From Halomonas sp. S3-1-1 (GTDB lineage Bacteria; Pseudomonadota; Gammaproteobacteria; Pseudomonadales; Halomonadaceae), in contig NZ_JALGBZ010000002.1 in assembly GCF_023757625.1 (NCBI RefSeq), positions 1 through 64,000 on the forward strand: 64,000 nucleotides of DNA, given 5' to 3'. Both the position numbers and the translations under genes were made by a program. Position 1 is the stretch's first letter; each line of letters starts with the position of its first letter. The notes below the pieces were generated by a model that ran no database searches, was not told the DNA's origin, and saw only the letters and a list, made by a program, of their open reading frames with translations. Of this stretch, positions 42,594 to 50,893 are shown in pieces.

Positions 42594-44150
42594 TTAGCGG
42601 TCGAGCCAGGCATCCCTGAAGCCGTCGTTGACACCGACCCCGGAGGTCACCAGGTCGTTGACGTCACAGCGGTAAATCGTGGGGAAGCCAAGCTCCATTA
42701 GCCAGCCTACGGGCACATCCTCGTGAAGGATTTCCTGCACCTGCTGGTACAGCGCCTCGCGTTCGGAATCCGGGTAGGCCGTGGCCGCTTCGTCGAAAAG
42801 CGCATCGACCTCGGCGTTTTCGTAGCCTTCCACGTTGTTCCAGGGCGAGCCCTTGGCGATGTTGTCCGAAAGGTAAGTGCGCGAGATGCCAAGCGCCGGG
42901 TCGCCGTACTGGAAGAGGTAAGTAAAGGCCAGGTCATAGTCCCAGTCGCCCAACCGTTGGTTCCAGCCCCCGACATCGGTGGCCTGAGTGCTGACATTGA
43001 TGCCTACTTCGCGCAGGTTCTGCTGGACGGCTTCGGCCCACCGGGTCCAGGTTTCGCCGTAGGGCAGCGGCAACAGCCTGATCTCCTCGCCGTCGTAGCC
43101 CATTTCGTCCAACAGTTCGCGGGCGCGGTCCGGGTTGTAATCGTAGGGCTCGAGGTCGTCGTCCTGAAAGCGCGCGTTGGAGCCGAAGGCAGAGAGCGGC
43201 ACGTTACCCAACCCGTTCCAGAGCACGTTGCGGGCGAACTCGCGGTCCATGGCGTACATTACTGCTTGGCGGAAGCGCTTGTCGGCGGTCGGGCCTTCGC
43301 GGTTGTTCATCCACAGCATGGCGAAGGGGCTGAAGTACTCGTGGCCCTGCTCGGTCATGCAGACGCCGTCCATGTCGGAAAGGCGCGGAATGTCGAAGTT
43401 CTCTACGGTGCCGCTGGGCAGCACGTCGACGGTGCCATTTTCGAACGCCACGGCCCGGGAGCCGCCGTCGGGAATGATGTGCCAGTTCACGCCGTCCAGG
43501 TAGGGCAGGCCCTCTTCGTAGTAGTCATCGTTTTTGACCAGCTCGATGACGGTGCCGCGCTCCCAGTTGGCGAACTTGAACGGGCCGGTGCCGATCGGGT
43601 GGTCGTTGTGCTCGTTGTTGCGAAAGTCGGTACCCGCGTAGAGGTGTTCGGGCACCATGGTGAACGTGCCCGCCTCGAAAGAGAGCAGAAACGGCCCGAA
43701 GGGTTCGGCCAGCGTGAACACGACGGTGTGCTCATCCGTGGCTTCAATGCTTTCGACGTGTTCGAGCACGGCGCGAGCGCTGGGATTGAGTTCGCGATGA
43801 AAAACGTCCGCGGAGAACACCACGTCGTCGGCAGTGAAGGCTTCGCCATCGTGCCAAGTAACGTTATCGCGCAGGTGAAACGTATAGACTCGGCCATCTT
43901 CGCTCACGTCCCAGGACTCGGCCAGTTGCGGCATCGGTTCCAGGTCGGTGGTGTAGCGTAGAAGCCCTTCGTAGATATTGCCCGCGACGGTGCGGGTGGG
44001 GGCATTCTGGATCATGCCCAGTACCAGACCCGGCGGTTCGGGCTGAATGATGGTATCGATGGTGCCGCCGGTTTTGGGTTCCTGCGCCATCGCTGCGCAA
44101 GAAACGGCCAGGGCCGCTGCGGAAATCGCGAGAGCCAAAGGTGTTTTCAT
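42594..44150 (-). CDS. Periplasmic solute-binding protein, family 5
   Basis: 518 residues from ATG 44150. Signal peptide MKTPLALAISAAALAVSCAAMA-Q. SBP_bac_5 features: NIYEGLLRYTTDLEPMPQLAESW, YTFHLRDNVTWHDGEAFTADDVVFS, and LPYGETWTRWAEAVQQNL. It captures peptide-like or other amino ligands for the DppBCDF-type importer. Divergent from the GntR gene, sharing a 217-base control region. Confidence 0.93.
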   Translation of the reverse strand: MKTPLALAISAAALAVSCAAMAQEPKTGGTIDTIIQPEPPGLVLGMIQNAPTRTVAGNIYEGLLRYTTDLEPMPQLAESWDVSEDGRVYTFHLRDNVTWHDGEAFTADDVVFSADVFHRELNPSARAVLEHVESIEATDEHTVVFTLAEPFGPFLLSFEAGTFTMVPEHLYAGTDFRNNEHNDHPIGTGPFKFANWERGTVIELVKNDDYYEEGLPYLDGVNWHIIPDGGSRAVAFENGTVDVLPSGTVENFDIPRLSDMDGVCMTEQGHEYFSPFAMLWMNNREGPTADKRFRQAVMYAMDREFARNVLWNGLGNVPLSAFGSNARFQDDDLEPYDYNPDRARELLDEMGYDGEEIRLLPLPYGETWTRWAEAVQQNLREVGINVSTQATDVGGWNQRLGDWDYDLAFTYLFQYGDPALGISRTYLSDNIAKGSPWNNVEGYENAEVDALFDEAATAYPDSEREALYQQVQEILHEDVPVGWLMELGFPTIYRCDVNDLVTSGVGVNDGFRDAWLDR

Positions 44151-44170
44151 TGTTCCTACTCCTCGGTTAT

Positions 44171-44187
44171 TCACGTCAATAACGTGA
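44171..44187. promoter_or_regulatory. Inverted repeat upstream of the binding-protein gene
   Basis: TCACGT and ACGTGA flank CAATA, just ahead of the binding-protein start, in the region shared with gntR. Candidate operator or part of the leader. Confidence 0.35.
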
Positions 44188-44280
44188 TGTTTTGTCTTTT
44201 TAGCAAGCGAGGCGTGGTGCTAGGGAGCCCGTTGAAATGGGTTTTTTAGGGCCTTTTTGACCATAGCATCGCTCTTTTAA

Positions 44281-44292
44281 ACTGTCGACAGT
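44281..44292. promoter_or_regulatory. Palindromic candidate operator ACTGTCGACAGT
   Basis: A perfect 12-bp palindrome 75 bases upstream of the GntR gene, in the divergent intergenic region. A second half-similar copy (ATCGACAGT) follows at about 44305-44314. FCD-type GntR proteins bind short palindromes of the TnGTCGACnA type, so the neighbouring regulator is the likely ligand. Confidence 0.55.
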
Positions 44293-44367
44293 CGGCAGTC
44301 GTTTATCGACAGTGCCCTTTTTTGCGTCATACTGAACGTCGAAAACAATTTACAAAGAGAGGTGCCC

Positions 44368-45072
44368 ATGGCCTTGTTACCCATGGCTCCCCAAGGGTTG
44401 ATCCAGCAAAAGAATCTGGTCGAGCAAGTGGCCGATTTTCTCACTCAAGGCGTGATCGAGCAGCGCTTCATGCCCGGCGAGCGGCTCTCGGAAGTACAGC
44501 TTTCAAAGGATTTGGGCGTCAGCCGCGCACCGGTGCGCGAGGCGGCCAGGCTCCTCGAAAGCCGCGGACTTTTGGTCTCGCGCCCGCGGCGGGGGTTTTT
44601 CGTCAAGGCGCTCGACGCGGTCGAACTACAGGACGTGTTCGACCTGCGCCTGTGCCTCGAGCGCCACGCCATAGAACGCCTCGCCCAGCGCTACACCCCT
44701 GAGGCACGGCTCGCGCTCGAGCGTCAGGTGGACGTACTTTGCGAAGCGGCTGCGAGCGACAGCGGCACGCGGCGTATCGAAGAGGATTTGCAGTTTCACC
44801 GCCTGATGCTGCACTACGCCGGCAATGAGCGGCTACTGCGTGCCTTCGAGGGGTTGGCGCACGAGCTGCGCCTGTGCATCACTCTGATCACGCGGACCCA
44901 CGAAGCGCCGGAAACCATTGCGACCAGCCACTATCAGCTGCTGGAGGCGCTGGCGAGCCAAAGCGGCCCGGCCTGCCGGGAAGCGATCGACTACCACATC
45001 GGTGTGGCGAGAGATTCCGTGGTGCGCGGGATCAATGAAGCAGGTGTGCAGGAGGAGGGCGGCGCGCGGTGA
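44368..45072 (+). CDS. GntR-family regulator, FCD subfamily
   Basis: 234 residues, ATG at 44368 with AGAGAGG five bases upstream. N-terminal winged helix (VEQVADFLTQGVIEQRFMPG, then LSKDLGVSRAPVREAARLLE), then the all-helical FCD domain with DLRLCLERHAIERLA and FHRLMLHYAGN (metal-binding His positions). It probably controls the divergent transporter operon and the downstream amidohydrolase in response to the pathway ligand. Confidence 0.9.
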   Translation: MALLPMAPQGLIQQKNLVEQVADFLTQGVIEQRFMPGERLSEVQLSKDLGVSRAPVREAARLLESRGLLVSRPRRGFFVKALDAVELQDVFDLRLCLERHAIERLAQRYTPEARLALERQVDVLCEAAASDSGTRRIEEDLQFHRLMLHYAGNERLLRAFEGLAHELRLCITLITRTHEAPETIATSHYQLLEALASQSGPACREAIDYHIGVARDSVVRGINEAGVQEEGGAR

Positions 45073-45139
45073 CCGCATGCGTTTCTACCGAGCTTTTATT
45101 GCATGGCGCTTTTATGGCACGAAACGAGGAGACCTGGCA

Positions 45140-46165
<1,026 letters not shown>

Positions 46166-46286
46166 GCCGAGCGCGCATTTCTTATGGACCTGCCAAGCGT
46201 CGCCTAAACGAAGGATAAAGCGGCGGTTTTGCCTCAATGGCTGATGCTTGGCAAAAAAACCACCGAACCCACATCTACGCCGCTGC

Positions 46287-46715
46287 ACGTGCCTGCGGAG
46301 CAGTTTTTTTATCAGCGCAGGCTTCGAAAGCACCTTGCTAGGCTGCCATCCGCTCGTCCATTGCGCGAGTACCTAACGAAAAGCAGCGGCGGGCTAAAGC
46401 AGCGGCGGGCTAAAGCAGCAGTGGTTGGGTGTGCAGGTGATCTATGTGGGGCTGATGTAATTGCTTACCTGTTTATAACGAGCCCCCTGAATTGTGCCCT
46501 TCGTCGATAAGCGCATTGCAGAGTGGTGCGCCAACGGCAGTATGATTGAAACCGGCAAAACGCGCAGGCACGCGAATTTTGGGTATGCCGCCAAATCTTG
46601 CTTTGCGCACAATAGAAACAATGGGATAGAGTAAATTTCTGCGGTAGCATAACCTCAATGAATGTGCCATCGCGTTTACTGAGGTTACGTAGCCTTCTGT
46701 ATAATCACTGTTAAC
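46287..46715. repeat. Outer direct repeat, left copy
   Basis: Matches 60112-60499 in two blocks: CACGTGCCTGC...AAGCACCTTGCTA at the start, and a block of about 175 bases (from about 46540, with GGCAAAACGCGC.GGCACGCGAA and GAAACAATGGGATAGAGT) ending CACTGTTAACT. Identity looks near 75-80% by eye. The two copies bracket 13.4 kb. Confidence 0.75.
46650..46705 (+). promoter_or_regulatory. Palindrome abutting a promoter-like sequence, copy 1
   Basis: Arms TAACCTCAATGAA and TTTACTGAGGTTA (46650-46687) are followed by -10 TATAAT (46700-46705). A weak -35 TTTACT would lie within the right arm. The same arrangement recurs at 60429-60485. A repressor site over a cassette promoter is one reading. It would drive the cbrC-like gene. 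Confidence 0.5.
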
Positions 46716-46731
46716 TTTCTGAGGAGCAATC

Positions 46732-47259
46732 GTGGAACTCCCGAGGTACAAATATCACCCCGATCCAATTTCTACTGGTGCGATCAAGGAAAGCAGGAAA
46801 GTCTGCGAGTGCTGTGAACAGGCTAGAGGGTATGTGTATACATCAACTTTTTACACTGAGGAAGAAATTGAGTTTATCTGTCCGTGGTGTATAGCAGATG
46901 GATCCGCCGCTCAAAAATTTGATGGCATGTTCTCTGATGACTACCCGTTGCAAGAGGCCGGTGTACCAGAGGAGGTAATCTCAGAGGTGTGCAAGAGGAC
47001 TCCAGGGTATAACTCATGGCAGCAGGAAGTATGGCAGGCACATTGCGGTACAGCATGTGAGTTCCATGGAGATGCAGAGAAAAAAGATTTAGTTGAGTTG
47101 ACGGGCGAAGCGCTAGAAAGGTTTCTAAGTGTTGAAATGATAAAACCGGAGGTTTGGAAAAAGATTCTCGAGCATTACGAAAAAGGGGGGAATCCTGCTG
47201 TCTACAAGTTTAAGTGCCCTGAGTGCTCGGAAGTCATCTACACAATGGACTTTACGTAG
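46732..47259 (+). CDS. CbrC-family (UPF0167) protein
   Basis: 175 residues with GTG start; GAGGAG five bases upstream. Matches the CbrC/UPF0167 family: YHPDPISTGAI near the N-terminus, a CECCEQARGYVY segment and ICPWCIADG (Cys pairs suggesting zinc), and WQQEVWQAHCGTACEF. CbrC affects colicin E2 tolerance in E. coli, but the molecular function is unknown. AT-richer than the genes before it. Followed directly by an attC-like site, so read as a gene cassette. Confidence 0.8.
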   Translation: MELPRYKYHPDPISTGAIKESRKVCECCEQARGYVYTSTFYTEEEIEFICPWCIADGSAAQKFDGMFSDDYPLQEAGVPEEVISEVCKRTPGYNSWQQEVWQAHCGTACEFHGDAEKKDLVELTGEALERFLSVEMIKPEVWKKILEHYEKGGNPAVYKFKCPECSEVIYTMDFT

Positions 47260-47266
47260 TGTCAAA

Positions 47267-47338
47267 AGATAACAAGCGCATGTTGTCGGAGTGGTTTTAC
47301 GCTGCGCTCCAAACCATCCACAAATGCGGGCGTTAGCC
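47267..47338 (+). repeat. attC-like recombination site 1
   Basis: 72 bases between the CbrC gene and the next. Outer cores AGATAAC and GTTAGCC; the two halves are imperfect reverse complements (AAGCGCATGTTG.../...CAAATGCGGGCG) around GGTTTTACGCTGCGCTCCAAACC. Fits an integron attC site. Confidence 0.7.
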
Positions 47339-47972
47339 ATGTTTGAAATTAAGACCATGCATGAGTATCTAGAGTCAACGGAATATATAGACTGGAGTTC
47401 ACCAGAGGTGCTGGCTATGGCGAAGTTACTAGCCGCTGGCGCAGAGTGTCCCGAGCAGGTCGCAGAAAAATGCTTTGTCTTTGTGCGCGATCAAATCAAG
47501 CATAGTTGGGATTACGAGTGTGACCCATGTGACATGTAAGGCATCTGACGTGCTGAAACATGGAACAGGCTACTGTTACGCGAAGAGCCACCTGCTGGCA
47601 GCATTGCTTCGAGCAAATGGAATACCGGCAGGCCTATGCTATCAACGTTTAACCATTAGTGATGATGGGGATGGGCCACCTTTTTGTCTTCATGGTTTGA
47701 ACGCTCTATATCTTGAGGAACATGGCTGGTATCGGGTCGATGCTAGAGGAAATAAAGAGGGTGTCACGACTGATTTCTGCCCACCGACTGAGCGTTTGGC
47801 ATTTTCTATAGCCACTGTGGGGGAAGCGGATCTGCCGCAAATATGGGCAGCGCCAATAACGCCTGTTCTCGACGTGCTTCTATCCCAAAAGACCTATCTT
47901 GAGGTATTCGATAATCTGCCGGATATTCAGTTGAATGCGGCTAACCAGGCAATGGCCGCGACAAACGCGTGA
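47339..47972 (+). pseudogene. Transglutaminase-like cassette gene, frameshifted
   Basis: The N-terminal part (MFEIKTMHEYLESTEYID to YECDP) is in one frame and the rest (VTCKASDVLKHGTGYCYAKS onward) in another. One extra T at about 47528 would explain the shift; removing it gives one continuous protein of about 210 residues. The catalytic triad segments of the transglutaminase/protease fold are visible: Cys in GTGYCYAKSHLL, His in FCLHGLNALYL, Asp in GWYRVDARG. Either a true pseudogene or a sequencing error. Lies between two attC-like sites. Confidence 0.75.
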
Positions 47973-47987
47973 ATTGCGGCGTTAATC
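47939..47987 (+). repeat. attC-like site 2 (short)
   Basis: Cores GGCTAAC and GTTAATC flank an imperfect inverted repeat overlapping the 3' end of the transglutaminase-like gene. At 49 bases it is short for attC. Confidence 0.5.
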
Positions 47988-48005
47988 ACAAAGAGGTTTT
48001 GTTGT

Positions 48006-48443
48006 ATGTCTTCGCCGCAAGTGGGGGTAGGTGTTCTGATTATTCAGAATGGGTGCGTACTTCTTGGAAAGAGAAAGGGCGCTCATGGCGCGGGCACCTG
48101 GTCGGCACCCGGTGGTCATCTTGAATTTGGGGAATCAATCGATTCCTGTGCCCGACGGGAAGTGATGGAAGAAACCGGGCTTGTGCTCCAGGGTATTCAG
48201 CACGGGCCTTTCACCAATAACGTGTTCGAAGCCGATCAGAAGCATTATGTCACCGTCTTCGTGCTGGCAAGCCCTAAGGGCGGTGAGCCTAAACTGATGG
48301 AGCCAGACAAATGCGAAGGCTGGACATGGTTTGAATGGGATGCTCTCCCAAGACCCCTATTTCCACCCTTGAACACGCTGATAAACCAAGGCTATTCACC
48401 GATTTCGGCGGTCAATGTCGCTAGCGAACAAGGAATGCCATGA
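48006..48443 (+). CDS. NUDIX hydrolase
   Basis: 145 residues. A complete NUDIX box (GGHLEFGESIDSCARREVME followed by ETG) starts near residue 36, inside a short beta-alpha-beta fold. Closest in form to NUDT15/MutT-type nucleotide pyrophosphatases (VGVGVLIIQNGCVLLGKRKG). Its stop overlaps the next gene's start (ATGA), so the two are translated together. A two-gene cassette. Confidence 0.88.
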   Translation: MSSPQVGVGVLIIQNGCVLLGKRKGAHGAGTWSAPGGHLEFGESIDSCARREVMEETGLVLQGIQHGPFTNNVFEADQKHYVTVFVLASPKGGEPKLMEPDKCEGWTWFEWDALPRPLFPPLNTLINQGYSPISAVNVASEQGMP

Positions 48444-49021
48444 AGAGCCTATGTATATATTGTGGTTCAAACCCTGGTCGGCAAGAGGCGTACTCCAGAG
48501 CAGCCCGTGACCTTGCACGATCGCTGGTCAGCCGAAACCTAACGCTTGTTTACGGTGGCGCCAGTGTTGGCATCATGGGTCTGATAGCCGATACCGTTTT
48601 GCAACTTGGAGGGCAGGCTGTTGGGGTCATCCCTGAGTCGTTGGTGCGAAAGGAGGTCGCTCATCCAAACCTGACCGAACTGCATGTAACGCAGTCCATG
48701 CATGAGCGGAAAACCCTGATGGCTGAACTGTCTGACGGGTTTATTGCCATGCCCGGAGGGATAGGCACGCTGGAAGAGATTTTCGAGGTTTGGACGTGGT
48801 CCCAGCTTGGATTCCACCAAAAACCGTGTGGCTTGCTCAATGTGGAAGGCTACTTTGACGCGTTAACGACATTTTTTGATCATGCTGTAGCAGAGCAGTT
48901 CGTCAAACAACCTCACCGCTCGATGTTGATGGTCGATTCTTCATCTGAAACGCTGCTCGAGCGATTCACCCGCTACGAACCACCTACGGTTAACAAGTGG
49001 GTAGGGAAAGCGCAAACATAA
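48440..49021 (+). CDS. LOG-family (TIGR00730) Rossmann protein
   Basis: 193 residues. CIYCGSNPG at the N-terminus, LVYGGASVGIMGLIAD and the signature MPGGIGTLEEIFEVWTWSQLG define the lonely-guy / LOG family: phosphoribohydrolases that release free base from cytokinin nucleotides, or AMP/IMP/pyrimidine nucleotide nucleosidases. Coupled to the NUDIX gene, which suggests joint nucleotide salvage or clean-up. Confidence 0.9.
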   Translation: MKSLCIYCGSNPGRQEAYSRAARDLARSLVSRNLTLVYGGASVGIMGLIADTVLQLGGQAVGVIPESLVRKEVAHPNLTELHVTQSMHERKTLMAELSDGFIAMPGGIGTLEEIFEVWTWSQLGFHQKPCGLLNVEGYFDALTTFFDHAVAEQFVKQPHRSMLMVDSSSETLLERFTRYEPPTVNKWVGKAQT

Positions 49022-49030
49022 TGTGATAGC

Positions 49031-49098
49031 GGCTAACGATTCGCTCCATCGGAGCTGCGCAAAGAAAACGCGCAGCCCAATGAATTCAAGCGTTATGC
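49031..49098 (+). repeat. attC-like site 3
   Basis: 68 bases. Cores GGCTAAC (49031-49037) and GTTATGC (49092-49098). The inner arms GAGCTGCGC and GCGCAGCCC pair around AAAGAAAAC. One of the better attC candidates in the window. Confidence 0.75.
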
Positions 49099-49122
49099 AT
49101 TCAATCTAATCGAGGAAAATTC

Positions 49123-49521
49123 ATGTCAATTTCATTAATGTGTATCGCATTACTCTCGGCACTGGTTATCGGCCTTGGGTTCAACGTTTCCATGGCTAGA
49201 GCCAAGTCAAAAGCCATGTACGGCTATAAAGAGGATCCAGAAGACCATTTGTATAAATCAGTGCGCGCCCACAGCAATGCAATCGAATATGTGCCCATCA
49301 TTGCTTTGTTGATTTACGTTCTGGGCCAGGGTGCACCATCGGATTGGGTGCTTTGGTGCATGGTATTCGTCACTGCATGCCGGTATTTGGCGGCTATTGG
49401 AATTGTGGCGCCCAAAACCATGGCGAAGCCAAATCCTTTGCGTTTCATCGGTGCGTTGGGTACTTACATCGGTGGTTTTGCGCTATCTGTCGCGTTATTG
49501 ATAAACGCCATACTTGCGTAA
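49123..49521 (+). CDS. MAPEG-family membrane protein
   Basis: 132 residues. Four hydrophobic helices (ISLMCIALLSALVIGLGFNV, VPIIALLIYVLGQG, WVLWCMVFVTACRYLAAIGI, GTYIGGFALSVALLINAI). RAHSNAIEYVPI matches the MAPEG family (membrane-associated eicosanoid/glutathione metabolism), whose bacterial members are poorly characterised. GAGGA precedes the start. Cassette between attC-like sites 3 and 4. Confidence 0.85.
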   Translation: MSISLMCIALLSALVIGLGFNVSMARAKSKAMYGYKEDPEDHLYKSVRAHSNAIEYVPIIALLIYVLGQGAPSDWVLWCMVFVTACRYLAAIGIVAPKTMAKPNPLRFIGALGTYIGGFALSVALLINAILA

Positions 49522-49559
49522 CCAGGCAGTGCAGTGAGCCTCTGAAAAGGGCGTTAAAG
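49516..49559 (+). repeat. attC-like site 4 (short, weak)
   Basis: AAC-type left core (GCGTAAC) overlapping the MAPEG stop codon and right core GTTAAAG; the inner symmetry is weak. Possibly a decayed attC. Confidence 0.35.
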
Positions 49560-49652
49560 ACATCGAGCAAGCCTGATTTATGCCGGTACTTTCAATAGAT
49601 TATCCGCTAGCGAAAGATGGATATCACCGTTGCTCTTCAAGATCTATTCGTG

Positions 49653-49948
49653 CGACCTCCAGCCCGGTTTGAAGCTGGCCATTTGGCCCCAGGCGAGTAT
49701 TGCCCATGATTCGGGTTTGCCGGTCGATCGGCCAAGCGCCACTGATCTAACACTCGGCCATAATGTCTCTTCCAGAGCAGAGGTCGATCAAGTGATGACC
49801 CAAGCAAGCGGAAGCGGCTGGCGCCTTGATCGTCAAGCCGGCACATGAAACGTTCTGGGGTGGCTATGCAGGGTACTTTCAAGACCTCGACAGGCACCTT
49901 TGGGAGGTGGTATGGAATCCAAAGCTGCTGCCTCATGATGAGGCCTAA
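49653..49948 (+). pseudogene. Truncated copy of the VOC/glyoxalase gene
   Basis: Nearly identical to the intact gene at 57676-58104 but lacking its first 46 codons, and carrying a 4-base insertion (near 49803) that shifts the frame. DLQPGLKLAIWP is present in one frame and the C-terminal FWGGYAGYFQDL region in another. Dead copy, part of the inner direct repeat. Confidence 0.85.
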
Positions 49949-50046
49949 CTTAGGCCAGGAGATGACAATGTTTGGATGGTTCAAGAAAAACACGAAAGGT
50001 CCAGATTACTCTGGCGTCGACTCAAGAGCAAAAGCTGAGGTGTTGG
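49653..50046 (+). repeat. Inner direct repeat, left copy
   Basis: Same sequence as 57813-58202 at about 95% identity by eye, same orientation, offset about 8.16 kb. Its ends cut through both the VOC gene and the following gene. Confidence 0.9.
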
Positions 50047-50075
50047 CAATAAGTTTATATATTTCAAGGTGTTAA
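49968..50075 (+). pseudogene. Truncated copy of the gene at 58124
   Basis: The first 26 codons match MFGWFKKNTKGPDYAGVDSR of the intact gene; after AKAEVLA the match ends at the repeat border and the frame stops a few codons later. Confidence 0.8.
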
Positions 50076-50175
50076 ATAAATTTGATCTATTCCTGAGAAA
50101 ACTAGTATTTTTTAGTGACAAGTAAGAAAAAATAGCTAATCATAGAGAAATAAAAGACAAAAAACGGGGTGGGAT

Positions 50176-50829
50176 ATGAATTTTTTTTCACCAGCTTTAT
50201 CTTTGTCTATATTAGGAATGGCTGTATTTTCTTCTCCTGCTAATGCCACCTGCAGTAGCGAACCCTACATGGGGTCAATATGTTTGACCGCCGCTAGCTA
50301 TTGTCCGGATCAGTACCTTGAGGCGAGAGGGCAGTTGATGTCTATCGCACAAAACACCGCTTTATTTTCGCTGCTGGGTACTACCTATGGCGGCGATGGT
50401 AGACAGACATTTGGACTACCCGATTTACAGGGGCGGACTCCGGTGGGTTTAGGTAATGGACCAGGATTATCCCCTGTTGCTGCTGGTCAAACCCGTGGTA
50501 CCGAAACAACTACCTTGATGAGTGCCAATCTAGCCCCACATACCCATGCAGCTACTGTCACCAATACACAATTGCCGGTTTCGAGTAACAATAGCAATAA
50601 TTCATCCGCACCTGGCAGTGCTAATCCCTATCTTGCCGCTTCAGGGGGCGGCCCTGGCAGTGCAACCATTTGGTCTGAGACTTTGACGTCCCCCTTTCCT
50701 GTAAGCGTCGAGGGTGGTCAGGTTCAGGTAGGATCGACAGGGCAAGCAGTACCTTTCAGCAACCTGCCTCCCCAGCAGGGTATTCGTTACTGTGTTGCGA
50801 TTAATGGCCTCTATTCACCCCGCCCTTAA
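50176..50829 (+). CDS. Secreted phage tail-collar-domain protein (microcystin-dependent-protein type)
   Basis: 217 residues. Signal peptide (LSLSILGMAVFSSPANA) followed by a tail collar domain: GSICLTAASYCPDQYLEARGQLMS, FSLLGTTYGGDGRQTFGLPDLQGRTPVGLG, LAPHTHAATVTNTQLPVS, and the C-terminal GIRYCVAINGLYSPRP. Such proteins resemble short tail-fibre tips but also occur alone in bacteria. It lies 64 bases ahead of the giant surface-protein gene on the same strand, suggesting a shared role. AT-rich. Confidence 0.85.
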   Translation: MNFFSPALSLSILGMAVFSSPANATCSSEPYMGSICLTAASYCPDQYLEARGQLMSIAQNTALFSLLGTTYGGDGRQTFGLPDLQGRTPVGLGNGPGLSPVAAGQTRGTETTTLMSANLAPHTHAATVTNTQLPVSSNNSNNSSAPGSANPYLAASGGGPGSATIWSETLTSPFPVSVEGGQVQVGSTGQAVPFSNLPPQQGIRYCVAINGLYSPRP

Positions 50830-50893
50830 TACCAACAATTAATTAACTAACATTGAAGACAAACTGTACCTGTTCACTGTTAATGAGGCTGCC

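Larger units (their letters stand above)
46166..46731. other. Non-coding gap at the left edge of the accessory region
   Basis: 566 bases with no convincing gene. The stretch holds the left copy of a long direct repeat (from about 46287), a 17-base local duplication (GCAGCGGCGGGCTAAA twice, near 46383-46415), a palindrome and a promoter-like sequence. Short open frames in it are just the repeated DNA read through. Confidence 0.6.

Noticed and set aside
46383..46415. Possible CRISPR-like repeat in the left gap
   Set aside because: Only a single local duplication of about 17 bases with no spacers.
46229..46510. Small frames with similar peptides in both outer repeats (for example LRKHLARLP)
   Set aside because: The similarity comes from the repeated DNA; the frames diverge after the first block and have no convincing starts.
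50176..50829. Prophage call from the tail-collar domain
   Set aside because: No capsid, terminase, portal, tail tape or lysis gene nearby; the protein has a signal peptide, unlike a virion tail protein.
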